Positions 1 through 11,702 of a stretch of 64,000 nucleotides of DNA are shown here, piece by piece. The DNA lies in contig NC_055991.1 in the NCBI RefSeq assembly GCF_018446385.1, positions 119,455,794 to 119,519,793 on the forward strand. The letters are read 5' to 3'. Both the position numbers and the translations under genes were made by a program. The stretch comes from Zingiber officinale. Lineage: Eukaryota; Streptophyta; Magnoliopsida; Zingiberales; Zingiberaceae. Position 1 is the first letter of the stretch. Each line of letters begins with the position of its first letter. The notes beneath the pieces were generated by a model. That model did no database searches. It worked only from the letters and a program-made list of their open reading frames with translations, and was not told the origin of the DNA.

Positions 1-84
1 TTGGAAACCAAATATAGTGTATTACTTCCATGAAACAATCACATAAAGAAATAGAAACTAGATGAAATGAATAATTTCACTTAC

Positions 85-312
85 AGAAAACAATACCACA
101 GCTACAAAGCATACAAAAGAGGTAATGTATAAGAGTAATATAAGCGAGCAAATCATTTATGACGAAGCACCTACCAGAGTCCCAGAGGCTTGTGGGTTGC
201 TGGCCATTCTCCAGGTTGATTTGAGTGGAAATAAGGAATGAACAGCTGCAAATCCAAGTCGGCCTAGAATATGAATTTCCACAGTTAAAATGATCAGAAA
301 AACAAAAATAAC
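85..312 (-). CDS. 3'-terminal exons of an unrecognised membrane-protein gene
   Basis: On the minus strand an open exon at 312-175 (46 codons) follows a good acceptor (pyrimidine-rich, ending TTCCAG) and ends at a GTAGGT donor. It encodes a hydrophobic stretch (VIFVFLIILTVEIHIL) followed by GRLGFAAVHSLFPLKSTWRM. The next candidate piece starts at 101 after TTTGTAG and reads LWYCFL and a stop, with a competing GTAAGTG donor at the same place, so the gene may end here or run on past the left edge. There is no ATG in frame upstream, so this is an internal or terminal exon whose start lies to the right. I do not recognise the family. The hydrophobic helix suggests a small membrane protein. Confidence 0.35.
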
Positions 313-417
313 CTGGAAGACAGATGCAAATTTCAATGCCAAAACATCATTATTGTTTTGGATTTAATGTGACTTTGATTCATTTAGATTTCTGTAATTT
401 GGTTTTAGAGAGTACTA

Positions 418-880
418 GTTTCTTAGGGAAAGTCATTTCTAGCAAAAGGGAGGGAATGTCTTTCCTTCACTAGAATAAAAATTTAAGCTACTCTGCAGGA
501 TCCTTTCCGAAAATTTCAAGCACAACTCCGATCCAGATAGAGTTGCGAAGATTTCAGAGGCATCCATTTTTGAGAAGTCAATCTACCCATGCCTACTATC
601 CCTCTAAGCATGTATATGAAAAGCTAGCAAAAAGCCCGTGGGAAACTCTGATAGTAGTATAATTGTATAGTTTGGTAATTTTTTTTATCACCGTGAAGTT
701 TCTCAGGGAAAGTCATTTCTAGCAAAAGAGAGGGAATGGCTTTCCTTGAGTAAAATAAACACTTAAACTACTTGGTAGAGCACTTTCCAAATATGCAAAG
801 TATTTCACAAAGCTAGCAAAAAAAACAGCAGGAGACTATGATAAAGTATTGTTGTAGGGTTTTGTAGTCATTCATGTAAG
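418..880. repeat. imperfect direct duplication, spacing about 280 bp
   Basis: Two copies share the blocks GGGAAAGTCATTTCTAGCAA (near 425 and 704) and AAGCTAGCAAAAA (near 622 and 811), in the same order and orientation. It looks like an old tandem duplication, probably inside an intron of the flanking minus-strand gene. No coding potential is seen. Confidence 0.6.
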
Positions 881-1150
881 TTGTTATATCAGCGTGAACT
901 TTCATCAACTGTCTGGTCTTCTTGTGCTTCTACATTGTATGTCTTCATTACATTATCTTGACCATCTTCAAGTTCAAAATGTTAGGAGATTCCTAGTGAA
1001 ATCTTTGAGCCTTCATTGCATAAAAATCCTAATAAAACAACGAATATAGCAACAAGCCATAGTATACCAAAATTTTAGGAATGGATATATAGACTTCTTC
1101 ATGCTATTGAGTTTTACACAATGTAAACTTCTTTGTCAAGCTAAGGCCAC

Positions 1151-2304
1151 CAAGGTTTAAAATTTTGACCCGTGCCGAGGATTCGATCTCAGACCGAAAC
1201 GATACGGTTTCGGTATCGTATCGTGTCGTGCCAATACAGTTTTGGTATTTTTTTTATTTATCTATAGTAATTATAAGATAAATATGTTTATTGTGTATAT
1301 AAAAATAAGTTGTATATTGATTTATTACAAGTTCTCAATTATTGAATAATTTAATATTGTTAGAAAAAAATAATTAAAAATAGTTTTATTTAAATAGAAT
1401 TGATATATCAATAATTCAAATTAAAATGGAAGTATCTATAATAATAAGTATATAAATTAATACAAGATATTACTTTATATTAATAATAATTATATAAATT
1501 AACTATTTATTCATTTAATTAATTATTAATTAAATAATATATATTTTAAATAGTAAAAAATATAAAGTAAAAAATTAAACAAATTATCAGAATATAAATA
1601 TAATTTATTAGAATTTTTTAAAAAATTTTAAAAATTTAAATGAAATTTAAAATAATAAAAAATATATTAGAATATAAATAAGAATTATTATATATTTTAA
1701 AAAAAATTTAAATGAAATTTAAAATATTATTTTTTCAGAATATTAATTAATAAAATTTATTTAATTTATTTTAATTTTAAATATATTTTTTATATATTTT
1801 ATTAGGATAATTTAATTAAGATTTATAAAAACCTCTTCGAAATATCACACATCCTCCCTGGGAATTATTTAAATTAATTAAATAAAATAAATAATTATTA
1901 AAAAAGAAAAAAATCGCGTACGTACGCGAGATCGCGCCCGCGATGATCGCGAGTGATCGCGCGGGGGGCGTCCGGCGGCGCTGGAAGGGTCGACGAAAGC
2001 TTCCAGCGACCCTGCCGGGCGCTTTCGGCGCCGCATAAGGCGTCGCGCCCGACGCCTTCAGTGCCGAAGCGTCGCGGGACGCCGCTGGAGGCGTCCCACG
2101 TCTCCTCCGGCGCCGACGGAGGCGTCCCGCGTCTCCTCCGGCGCCGACGGAGGCGTCTCGCATCTCCTCCGACGCCGACAGAGGCGTCCCGCGTCTCCTC
2201 CGGCGCCGCCGAGACGGGGATGCCTCCGGTGCCGGTTTCAGCGACATGGCGGAACGGTAAAAACCATTCGTGCCAGGCGGCACGGAACGGCATTTCAAAC
2301 CTTG
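1151..2304. mobile_element. non-autonomous hAT-like DNA transposon
   Basis: The element is 1154 bp, bounded by terminal inverted repeats that begin CAAGGTTTAAAAT on the left and CAAGGTTTGAAAT on the right (reverse complement). A further CCGTGCCG block matches in both ends. It is flanked by a perfect 8-bp direct repeat AAGGCCAC at 1143-1150 and 2305-2312. An 8-bp target duplication is the hAT hallmark, and the flanking ninth bases differ, which argues against a 9-bp Mutator duplication. The interior is two-toned: very AT-rich from 1260 to 1900, then very GC-rich from 1920 to 2230. No transposase is seen. The long open frames in the GC-rich half are a composition artefact. Confidence 0.8.
2087..2210. 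repeat. four tandem 31-bp GC-rich units inside the hAT-like element
   Basis: Units start at 2087, 2118, 2149 and 2180. Each carries GAGGCGTC, then CTCCTCC and GCCGAC. They differ at only a few positions, so the expansion is fairly recent or is kept homogenised. Confidence 0.8.
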
Positions 2305-2312
2305 AAGGCCAC

Positions 2313-3268
2313 ACAAATATATCTTTGGACTTTCTGAAATCCCATTCCTAAGTCTAGTTTCTTCATAATGCCATCCATTGTCATTTAACATTGCTTGTTA
2401 GTAAATGATGTTGGACCCTCTTAGGAGTGAAAAATTACAAACGAATTTCTGAGCCTATGCATGATTGAGAAACTATTGACAAAAAGCAATCATCCTCAAT
2501 TTTTCTCCCATTGGCGTTCCTCTTGTCTAAAACAACAAATATTGCCAAAATACAGAAAACTAGTATGCAACAAAAAAAAAAAAGCCAAATAACCTTGAGC
2601 TTCCTACGCTTAGTGTCTTTTCATAATACCAAAATGAAAGGACCACGTCAAACCAAATCTCTATTAGTTGTTATGATGGTATTCTCCTTCAAATGCCTTT
2701 GGCCAAATGGTTTATCTCCTGCAAACTTATGAAAAAGGAAAATGGAAACAACAAGCAGTAAATGTAAAACTTTTACAACACCATAGATACATTAGTGCGG
2801 CAATAAAAAAATTGCTATCAATATTCTTTAATTCCTTGCATAGCTAAGTAGAGCCAACAAATTACTAACCCAACATTCTTTGCCAAATATATAAGTCATC
2901 ATACTCCATCCTAACACAGTGGCAAAGGGAGGAATTTAAAAACGTTACTTGATCAATCATGTCGACTAAGTGAAACATTAAACCTTTTAAGAATACAAAT
3001 CTCCTTCCTAAAAAAACCCACCTTTTACGCTTTACTACTGAGAATTCAACTGATCAAATACAAAAACGAGACATTTCACACGAAACAATGACCGATTAGG
3101 AAAAGGTAGAAACCGCACACTAAATGGGTAGAATAAACTACAACGACTGTGCTCTCATATAACAGAATATGATTTTCGTCACCGCTAGATAAACCTCAGC
3201 GAATGGATGTAGGGTTCCGGAGATGAAGAAAAAGCACACGAAAAGGAGACAAATGGAGGAAAATTTAC
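2313..3268. other. no gene recognised; probable intron of the left-edge gene
   Basis: AT-rich sequence with an A-run near 2571-2584. If the exon ending at 3269 and the exons at 85-312 belong to one minus-strand gene, this lies in its introns. I could not place further coding exons with confidence. Confidence 0.35.
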
Positions 3269-3400
3269 CTGTTCCCGGCGGGTCGAACGGGCGGAGCCGG
3301 CGGCAACCGAGAGCCTTTATTCCGTCTCCGATTCGCCCACGCCGTCGGAGGAGGAGAAGGGGGTTTGCGGAGTTAGGTTTGTGCGAGAGACGGAAAGGAA
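3269..3400 (-). other. possible first (5' UTR) exon of the left-edge gene
   Basis: A GC-rich, stop-poor segment on the minus strand ends with a good donor GGAACAG|GTAAAT at 3269/3268. No ATG opens the frame, so it reads best as a non-coding first exon with the promoter just above 3400. Linking it to the exons at 85-312 is inference. Confidence 0.3.
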
Positions 3401-4046
3401 ATATCAAAGTTTACGATATTCCAATTAATTTAGCTCGAGTGGCCCAACAGAGCCATCTTGGGCCGGCCTATATTCTTGATCTGGATTATATTAATTATGT
3501 ATTAATTGTATCAAAATAATGTATTATGTTTGTGGTTATTTCAATATAAAACTATTTAAAATAGCATAAAGATAAATAATTTATATATTATTCTGAATAT
3601 TCAAAATGTGTATATTTTCTCATTCTTGTCTCAAAATTAAACCGAACTAACATTTTAACTATGTCTAACCTTTTCAAATTGCCACCTAAAGTATTTATTT
3701 ATTAAAAAAAATAACATGTTTGATAAAAATTGAGGGCACTTTGATGTTAATTAGAGTATCTGAAAAGTAATGAATTTTATTTTTTAATGCTTATTTTGGT
3801 AATTAGGGATAAAAGGGTTACATTTCATCATTCTATACAATTTTAAAAAATGATTAAATATTTATTGCTAAACTATGACTAAGTTTTCGTTTCCATTTTT
3901 TCTTTTTTCTGATTTTATAAAGGTCTCGAGCGATAAGTAGTCTCAAATACAACGAGAACTTTGTAAATGACAAAACAGAGTGAAGATAGTGCGGATCAAT
4001 AGTATGGATAGAAGTGAAGGAGTGACCTTTGGCAATGGTACATTAA
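3401..4046. other. intergenic, nothing recognised
   Basis: AT-rich sequence between the presumed promoter at 3.4 kb and the MITE. No exon, RNA gene or transposon end is seen. Confidence 0.5.
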
Positions 4047-4784
4047 GACCATCTCCAACTCTCAAATCTATTTTGATGTATTTTCAACATAAATTTGGTA
4101 TCGTTTGAGTATCAAAATTTTTTCCAACTCCAACCAATACACATCATTTCTTACATTAAAAGTAATATTATTTAAAATATTGTATTTTTCCATCTTATAA
4201 TTTATTATTCAATATACATATTAATTTGTTAAATCTTTTTATTACGATAAAAATTACTATTAAAATTAATAATTTTATTGTACATAATAACTAATTTTTA
4301 TGATATTATGTTTTAACTTACAAGAAATTAAAAATTAGTATTTTTGTAATTTTGTTAGAAATAATTTAATAAACATACTAATATTTAAATAAATTACCAA
4401 TATTATAAATTTTAATATATTTATAATATGAGTAATATAACAAATATTTTAAATATTACTTATTTAAGTTAATAATTAATATAAATTTATAATATATAAA
4501 ATTTACATAATAAATTCAATTAAATTAAATAATATTAATTTATACTATTTAAAAGTATACTATTTAAAAGTATTTTAAATATAAATTTAATATTATAATA
4601 TATTATATTTAAAATAAATCGTACTTGCACCATTTTTGTGCAAGTGAACAGTGGAACACCAAGATGGTGCTGCACTGTTCACTTGCACCATTTTGATTTA
4701 AATTTTAGGGTCTTCATTAAAAAAGACCTATTAACCTGTTTACATCAAAATAATATAAAAAGATATCATCGATTGGAGATGATC
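4047..4784. mobile_element. Tourist/PIF-Harbinger-like MITE
   Basis: The ends are inverted: GACCATCTCCAA on the left, and GATCATCTCCAA as the reverse complement of the right end. Both are flanked by the trinucleotide TAA (4044-4046 and 4785-4787), the target preference of PIF/Harbinger elements. The 738-bp interior is AT-rich and non-coding apart from one GC-richer hairpin at 4638-4688. Confidence 0.75.
4638..4688. repeat. 16-bp perfect inverted repeat inside the MITE
   Basis: GTGCAAGTGAACAGTG at 4638-4653 pairs perfectly with CACTGTTCACTTGCAC at 4673-4688 across a 19-nt loop. The sequence ACTTGCACCATTTT also occurs directly at about 4623 and 4681. Confidence 0.85.
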
Positions 4785-6047
4785 TAACAGTCTCTTTATT
4801 TTAGATGTATTTTTTTAATAAACAATTAACTTAAGAAAATTGAATTGATCTCTTTCTAATTTATCAGAAAGATTGAATTAAAGAATAATGACATAATATC
4901 ATAATTATAACTTTGTCATTTTTTCTTATCATTCTTAACAACTCCATCAAGGAGTTATCATAATAGATTTCAGATTCAAACGGTGGGATTTATTCTGTAT
5001 TGGGTCCTCTCACCTAGAAGATCGCTCTATTAACTCCGGTGATTTACTCTCTTCAAATATGTTTGAGACGGGCTTCAACTTCTTTTTTTTGCTTTTTTTT
5101 TTTTTTTTTTGCAACATGATAAGGACACTCTGAAAATGATGGATGGATCCACTCCTCACTGTTCCCCCCACCCAATTGAGGGTAAACAGTCTTAGAATTA
5201 GCTATGATTACACGATATTTGAATCGAGCAAACGGCAAACCGAACACTCTCCTATCGATTACTCCGATGAACAGCAGCTGATTGGGAGTCCATAGAGGAT
5301 TCTGTGTATTGTATTTGGAGCAACTTTTTTTTTCATCCAAATTTAATGAAATGAATAAGAGAAACACACAATGGATTAAAAACAACACGTTAGATAGTAT
5401 AATTCTCCTCGCCAAATGTTCTAGACGAAAATGTACTTTCATAATCCAAAGATTTCATTTGGATGCATGGTCAGATAGTTAACCTACACGTTCCTACTTT
5501 CTAGGATTGTAGCTCGGCATAAAGATGGCAATCACAATGAAGCTTGATGTCTCCTTGAGATGTAAACTTGAAGTATAAGGTTTATCACTTTTATACACAT
5601 TTTCTAATAATTCTAGCAGAATTTCAACCATTACTGAAACATCCATCTCCACTTAATAACAAAAAAACTCTGGCACTAACCACGGCAAAATTCAACAGTT
5701 CAATAGGAACGAGGGTTAGACAGGGTAAGAATCCAACCTCAAGAAGACACAAGCCAGCCAAGAGGAAGACTCCACTTGAAATCAAAAGGCAACCAATCAT
5801 GGCAAAATTTGATAGTTCAATGAACACACAAGCTCAGCGAGAGCATGGATCCTACCTCCAGATCACCAATTTAGCACAACAAGCACCTCAGTATCAAATA
5901 TTTCAAAGTAGCATAAATCATAAATAATGCGATTGTAAATCCATCCAGAGTTTTAAGGTAACAATGTCACCGACACAAAATTCAAAATAACAAGTAGAAC
6001 AAACCCTTCCTGATGTAACTGAAAAAGATCTAAATGACACGGAAGAT
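4785..6047. other. intergenic, no gene recognised
   Basis: AT-rich sequence with a long T-run at about 5083-5111 (interrupted), possibly the A-tail of a minus-strand retroposon. Open frames here have no recognisable domain or splice structure. The right part holds the 3' flank of RPL7. Confidence 0.5.
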
Positions 6048-7309
<1,262 letters not shown>

Positions 7310-7484
7310 CCTCCTCGCTCTGGCGAAACCACACGTCGTAACAATCAACACCGAAATTTTAACAAATTTTAACAGTGAATTGAGATCGCTGGAAAAACAG
7401 ACACCGGAAAAAGGGAGGCTTACCTTTGCGATCTCTCCGGTTACGAAGGCTATGAGGCTGAGAAGCGGCGTTGAAGCCGGCCAT

Positions 7485-7858
7485 CGAGGCCCTTTATAGG
7501 GAACTTTTTGGTTCGGTTCTAGGGTTTGCGGAGGCGCCATGGACCCATCCGACGGCCGAAGGTGGAGGAGAGCTTTTACAGGTTAATATGAACCATTAGA
7601 TTAGTTCGAACAATGTCACTGTATGGGCTTGTTAGGCCTTAGACTGTATGGGCTTGTTAGGCCTTAAACTGTAACGGCCTCTTGGGCCTTGGTCGGGGTA
7701 GAGTGGGCCAACCATAAATGGAAGGAACATGATCCGTTGAGTCGATTTAAGCCGTCCGATTCCACTGATCGCTTCATCCGACGTTCCACGCTCGCCTCCT
7801 CCTCATTTTCCCCTTCAGCGCGCCCTCATTCGCGGGCCGATCGAGCTTGACCGGGTTG
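7485..7858. promoter_or_regulatory. shared divergent promoter of RPL7 and the glutaredoxin gene
   Basis: The two genes diverge with 549 bp between their ATGs. A TATA-like CTATAAAGG lies on the minus strand near 7491-7499, facing RPL7. The middle (7619-7720) holds several GGGCTT/GGGCC motifs of the site II type (TGGGCY) that is common in plant ribosomal protein promoters. Function is inferred from position and motif. Confidence 0.6.
7619..7673. repeat. 25-bp tandem repeat in the divergent promoter
   Basis: Two near-identical units starting CTGTATGGGCTTGTTAGGCC lie at 7619 and 7644, with the start of a third (CTGTA) at 7669. Each unit carries a GGGCTT and an AGGCCTT, so the duplication doubles the site II-like motifs. 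Confidence 0.85.
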
Positions 7859-10772
7859 ATGGCGGTGGTGGCCGGAGTCTACTGTCTGTGGCGGCCGCGG
7901 CTGTTGTGCTCGAGGTGGTTACCTCCCCGCGCCTCCTCCTACTACTCCGCCTCCGATTTGGTGAAGCAAACCGTTTCCTCCCACGACATCGTCATCTTTT
8001 CCAAGACCTATTGCCCGTAACACAGATCTCTCTTTCTCTCCCTTCGTCCTCTCATTTCCCTTTGTGTTGGATTCTTCGTAAGGATCTAATGAGATTACTT
8101 CTTCGTAGTGTTGACGTATTGAACCTTTTTGATATTGATCTGCTTATTGATCGCGAGAAATTGTGATCTTGTTGTGTTTGTTCCTGCGGGTTTAAATCTG
8201 GATTTTCTTCACTTTTTTCTGTTTTTCCTGCGAATCTGTGTTGGTGAATTCTCCGGAAAAAAGAAGAGTTTTTTACGGTTCTGTCACTTTCTTTAGAAGT
8301 TTTAGCTTAGAACCATGTTCATGATCGTAGGAGTTCTTCTAGTACTTGTTTGCAATCTGATTCAGAGGTGGGTTTTACCAAATTGCTCGTTTTTCTCCTG
8401 GAACTTGGTTGGAAGCTATTTGATAATGTGCCTTGTGATGAACTATTGATTCTTTCTTATATCACACTGTTTTTGTTTAGATTTCTCATCCAGTTTCAAA
8501 AGTTTGTAGTTAATCATTAGATAGATTTTTCATACACATGGAAAACCTTTTTCTACAATATGTGGATTGACACTAGTCAAATTTTGTGTTCTAGTTAACT
8601 AAGAGTCAATTATGCCATTTACGAATGGTTTTCTTTATTGCACGACGAGCCCGATAGATTTTTTTCATATACATAGACAACATGTTTCTATTATATGTTG
8701 ATCGGCAGTGATCAACTTGTGTGTTCCAGTTAAGTAAGAGTCAACTGTGCCATTTACAAATTATTTTCTTTACTACATGAAGCACTTGATAGATTTGTTC
8801 ATATTCATGAACAATATTTTTCTATTGGATGTGGATCGACAGTGATCAATTTATGTGTTCTAGTTAACAAAGAGTCAATTGTGCCATTTACAAATAATTT
8901 TCTTTACCACATGAAGTGCTTGGTAGATTTATTTTATATATGTAGACCATAATTTTTTACTATATATGGATCAATAGTGGTCAATTTGTGTTTTCTAGTT
9001 AACTAAGAATCATATGAATGGTTTTCTGTATGAAGCTCTTGATAGATTTTTTTTTACATACATGGCAATCATTTTCTACTATATGTGGATCGACAATGGT
9101 CAGTTTTTGTTTTCTAGTTAACTTAGAGTCAATTGTGCCATTACGAATGGGTTTCCTCACTACATGAGCACTTGATAAATTTTTTCATATGGATAGACAA
9201 GTGGCCAATTTATGTGTTCTAGTTAATTAAAGTTAATAGTACCATTTCCAAAATGGTCTTCTATTACATTAACTCGATAAATTTTTTCATATGAATAGGC
9301 CACAGTTCTCTACCATATGTAGATTGACAGTGCTCAATTTATGCATAAGTTTAACCAAGAGTCAATTGTGCCGTCTATGAATGGTTTTCTTTACTCCATC
9401 AATCACTCTTTGTTGGCAGAATGAACTTGTATGGGTCAGTTTGATTTAGACTCAATTGACCCATTTACTAATGATTTTCTTTGCTCCAGGAGGCACTCCA
9501 TTGATTTTTCGTGTACATACACAACTTTGTCTACTATATGTGCAATGGCAATGATGAATTTGTATGTGCGAGTTTAACTAAGAGTTAATTATGTCAAATG
9601 CTTTTATTTACTCCATGAAGCATAGACACTTGGTCCACTATATGCGCATCGGCAATGTTAAATATATATGTGTCGGTCTACTAATGTGTTTCTAAATGAA
9701 ACACTGATTGATTCTTATTGTACATAGAAAACTTATTTCGTACTACATGCATTAGAAAAATCCTTATAAATGTCACTGATTGGCAGATATTGTGGGACTG
9801 CAAAAGATGTTTTTAAAGAACTGAAACAAGAACCGCATGTTTTGGAGCTGGATGATAGAGGTTTGTTAGCTGCAATAGTTCTTCCTTGCAAATCGAACTG
9901 TTCACTGAGTGTTAGAGTTCCTATTATAGATTCCCGAAACAACAAAATCATGAAAAAAAGGAATGCTTTTATCATCTATTCTCTAGTTGGGCTAGGCAAT
10001 TTGTTTGAGTGTTTCATGCTCAAGTGGAGTTATTTTGTGTCAATCAAATGATGCATACAAAATGGGTAATAACTCACCAACATTCAACTTCTATGCCAAA
10101 CTTTCATAACAATCGATTTATATGACAAATTTCTAGAAGTATGTATTGCTTTATGTAACTCCACTATATTCTTGTTGCGTCCCATGACTTTTGTTATTAT
10201 CTCTATAATTCTTGCTGTTCAAATGCTCAATATTTTTGTGGTGTTACAGCCTTTGTCAATATATTAATAAATATAAAAGAAGTAAATAGTGCGTATGAAT
10301 AGTCTATAAAGATATTAATATGCTTTAATTGCATCCAATATAGCATTATGCTTCATCTTGCTTAATGCAACCTAGCTAGTGAATACATCTATGAAATCTA
10401 CACTCAAACTGAAGATGCACAACTCGTAATTGGGGAGGCCTTGACGATATTCATGACTTATTTTTACCAGCATTGAGTTGTTTATCAATTTGTTCTTTTC
10501 CTTTATTTTGATGTAGATGACGGACCAGACATTCAAGATGCATTGTCTCAGCTAGTAGGGAGGAATACAGTCCCTCAAGTGTTTATTCATGGAGAACATT
10601 TGGGTGGATGTGATGGTACCAGCAACCAACATTTGCATTCTTCTTCTTTCCAGAAAATTATCAAAATTAATCTTATTAATCTCGGTTTACATGCATTACA
10701 GATACCATAGAAGCATATGAAAACGGGAGGCTTCTAACTCTTCTTGGTATCAACTCAAAAGGTGTTCCTTGA
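7859..10772 (+). CDS. CPYC-type (class I) glutaredoxin with an N-terminal extension
   Basis: A glutathione-dependent thiol-disulfide oxidoreductase. Exons are 7859-8016, 9787-9860, 10517-10615 and 10702-10772 (402 bp, 133 aa). The active site CPYC is at residues 52-55 and is split by intron 1 inside the Pro codon. The cis-Pro motif TVP (95-97) and the glutathione-binding GGCDD (107-111) follow, and the protein ends GINSKGVP. About 27 N-terminal residues, rich in Arg and hydrophobic residues and lacking acidic ones, precede the domain. They look like an organellar transit peptide or signal anchor, and I cannot tell which. It is closest in style to plant GRXC3/C4-type proteins. The extra Cys109 beside the glutathione site is notable. 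Intron 1 (1.77 kb) is mostly a decayed tandem repeat. Confidence 0.93.
8515..9720. repeat. decayed tandem repeat filling glutaredoxin intron 1
   Basis: About nine imperfect units of roughly 100-140 bp repeat the order GATAGATTTTTTCATA..., ...TATGTGGATCGACAGTGATCA, ...GTGTTCTAGTTAA, AGAGTCAATTGTGCCATTTA and GAATGGTTTTCTTTACT. Unit starts are near 8519, 8652, 8780, 8921, 9040, 9173 and 9270, with weaker ones to 9720. Copies differ by substitutions and small indels, more so toward the 3' side. Confidence 0.8.
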
Positions 10773-11170
10773 ATGATTCATACTGAACACCTTTACTTAA
10801 GTTTGGTGTGGTAGTGGTACTATAAGACTACCTAATATATTGCAAGATGTGGAATCCTTCGTTATCTACTTCACCCTAAACAAAAATTAATTGAAGCATT
10901 ACGCCATTTTGTGCTTGTTTCATCTGAAACTTGGATCTTGATGGTAAAATTGGATATGCTGAGACAGTATTTTGAATGATTATCATCGCAGAAAAGTTGG
11001 CAAAGATGTTCAGCCATCTAGGACTGATGAATGATGGATCAGGTGAGAAGTTAAATTGGCATTGCATGTTTCGAATTTGGTTAGGAAAACCTAATTGGAA
11101 CCCTAGTTATTAATTATCATCATTGCACTCAAAAGCAAGGACTTGAATTATCAGCCATATCAAAAACCTA
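10773..11170. other. 3' flank of the glutaredoxin gene
   Basis: Non-coding AT-rich sequence between two convergent genes. It probably holds the glutaredoxin 3' UTR. No other feature is seen. Confidence 0.5.
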
Positions 11171-11390
11171 GGAGGTGTTTGGTTGATGGGTTTGGGAATG
11201 AGGGAATGAAATGATAGTAAAAGATGGTGTTTGGATTATGAGTTTGGGAATGATAATTTGGAAATGATTTCTAGATTTATGGGAATCAACCAAATCCATA
11301 TAACTAGATGAGTTTCATTTACATTCCCATTCTCATTACACCTTACTATCATACTCATAGTCATTTCCATCATTTAATCAAACGCCACCC
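11171..11390. mobile_element. short TIR MITE between convergent genes
   Basis: The left end GGAGGTGTTTGGTTGATGGG and the reverse complement of the right end, GGGTGGCGTTTGATTAAATG, are inverted repeats. The interior is also roughly palindromic (GGGAATGAGGGAATG against CATTCCCATTCTCATT). TA flanks both ends. The 8-mer AGCCATAT also flanks more distantly (11153-11160 and 11392-11399), so the true target duplication is uncertain. No coding capacity. Confidence 0.65.
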
Positions 11391-11702
11391 TAGCCATATA
11401 CAACCATGAAATAAATGGAGAAGTAGATGAAATACTGAAGAAGCCAGCATTGGTATTATTCGATCTATATATGTATCTTTTCCACCTAATTAAGGCCATT
11501 TCCCTGGCTCTCATGAGATGGAATGGATTTGTTAAAAAAAAACAAGTAGAGTTGATGATCATGGCATTATGCAGGCTTCGAAGACACAACACTAACTGAA
11601 AAAAAAAAAAACTGAACACTAAAGGCTTCTTCCTTGTTGCACCTAGGTTGCCTGCTGCTGCCAGTTCATGGTGTATTGTTTAGTTCAGCAAGGTCCATCA
11701 CA

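Noticed and set aside
1816-2391. Long Arg/Ala-rich open frames on both strands
   Set aside because: They lie inside the GC-rich tandem part of the hAT-like element. Several frames are open at once, which is a composition effect.
5568-5927. A 119-residue plus-strand frame
   Set aside because: Low-complexity, AT-rich and without splice context or recognisable domain.
7888-8166. A 92-residue plus-strand frame over glutaredoxin exon 1
   Set aside because: It is in another frame and crosses the splice donor. The CPYC frame from 7859 is the supported one.
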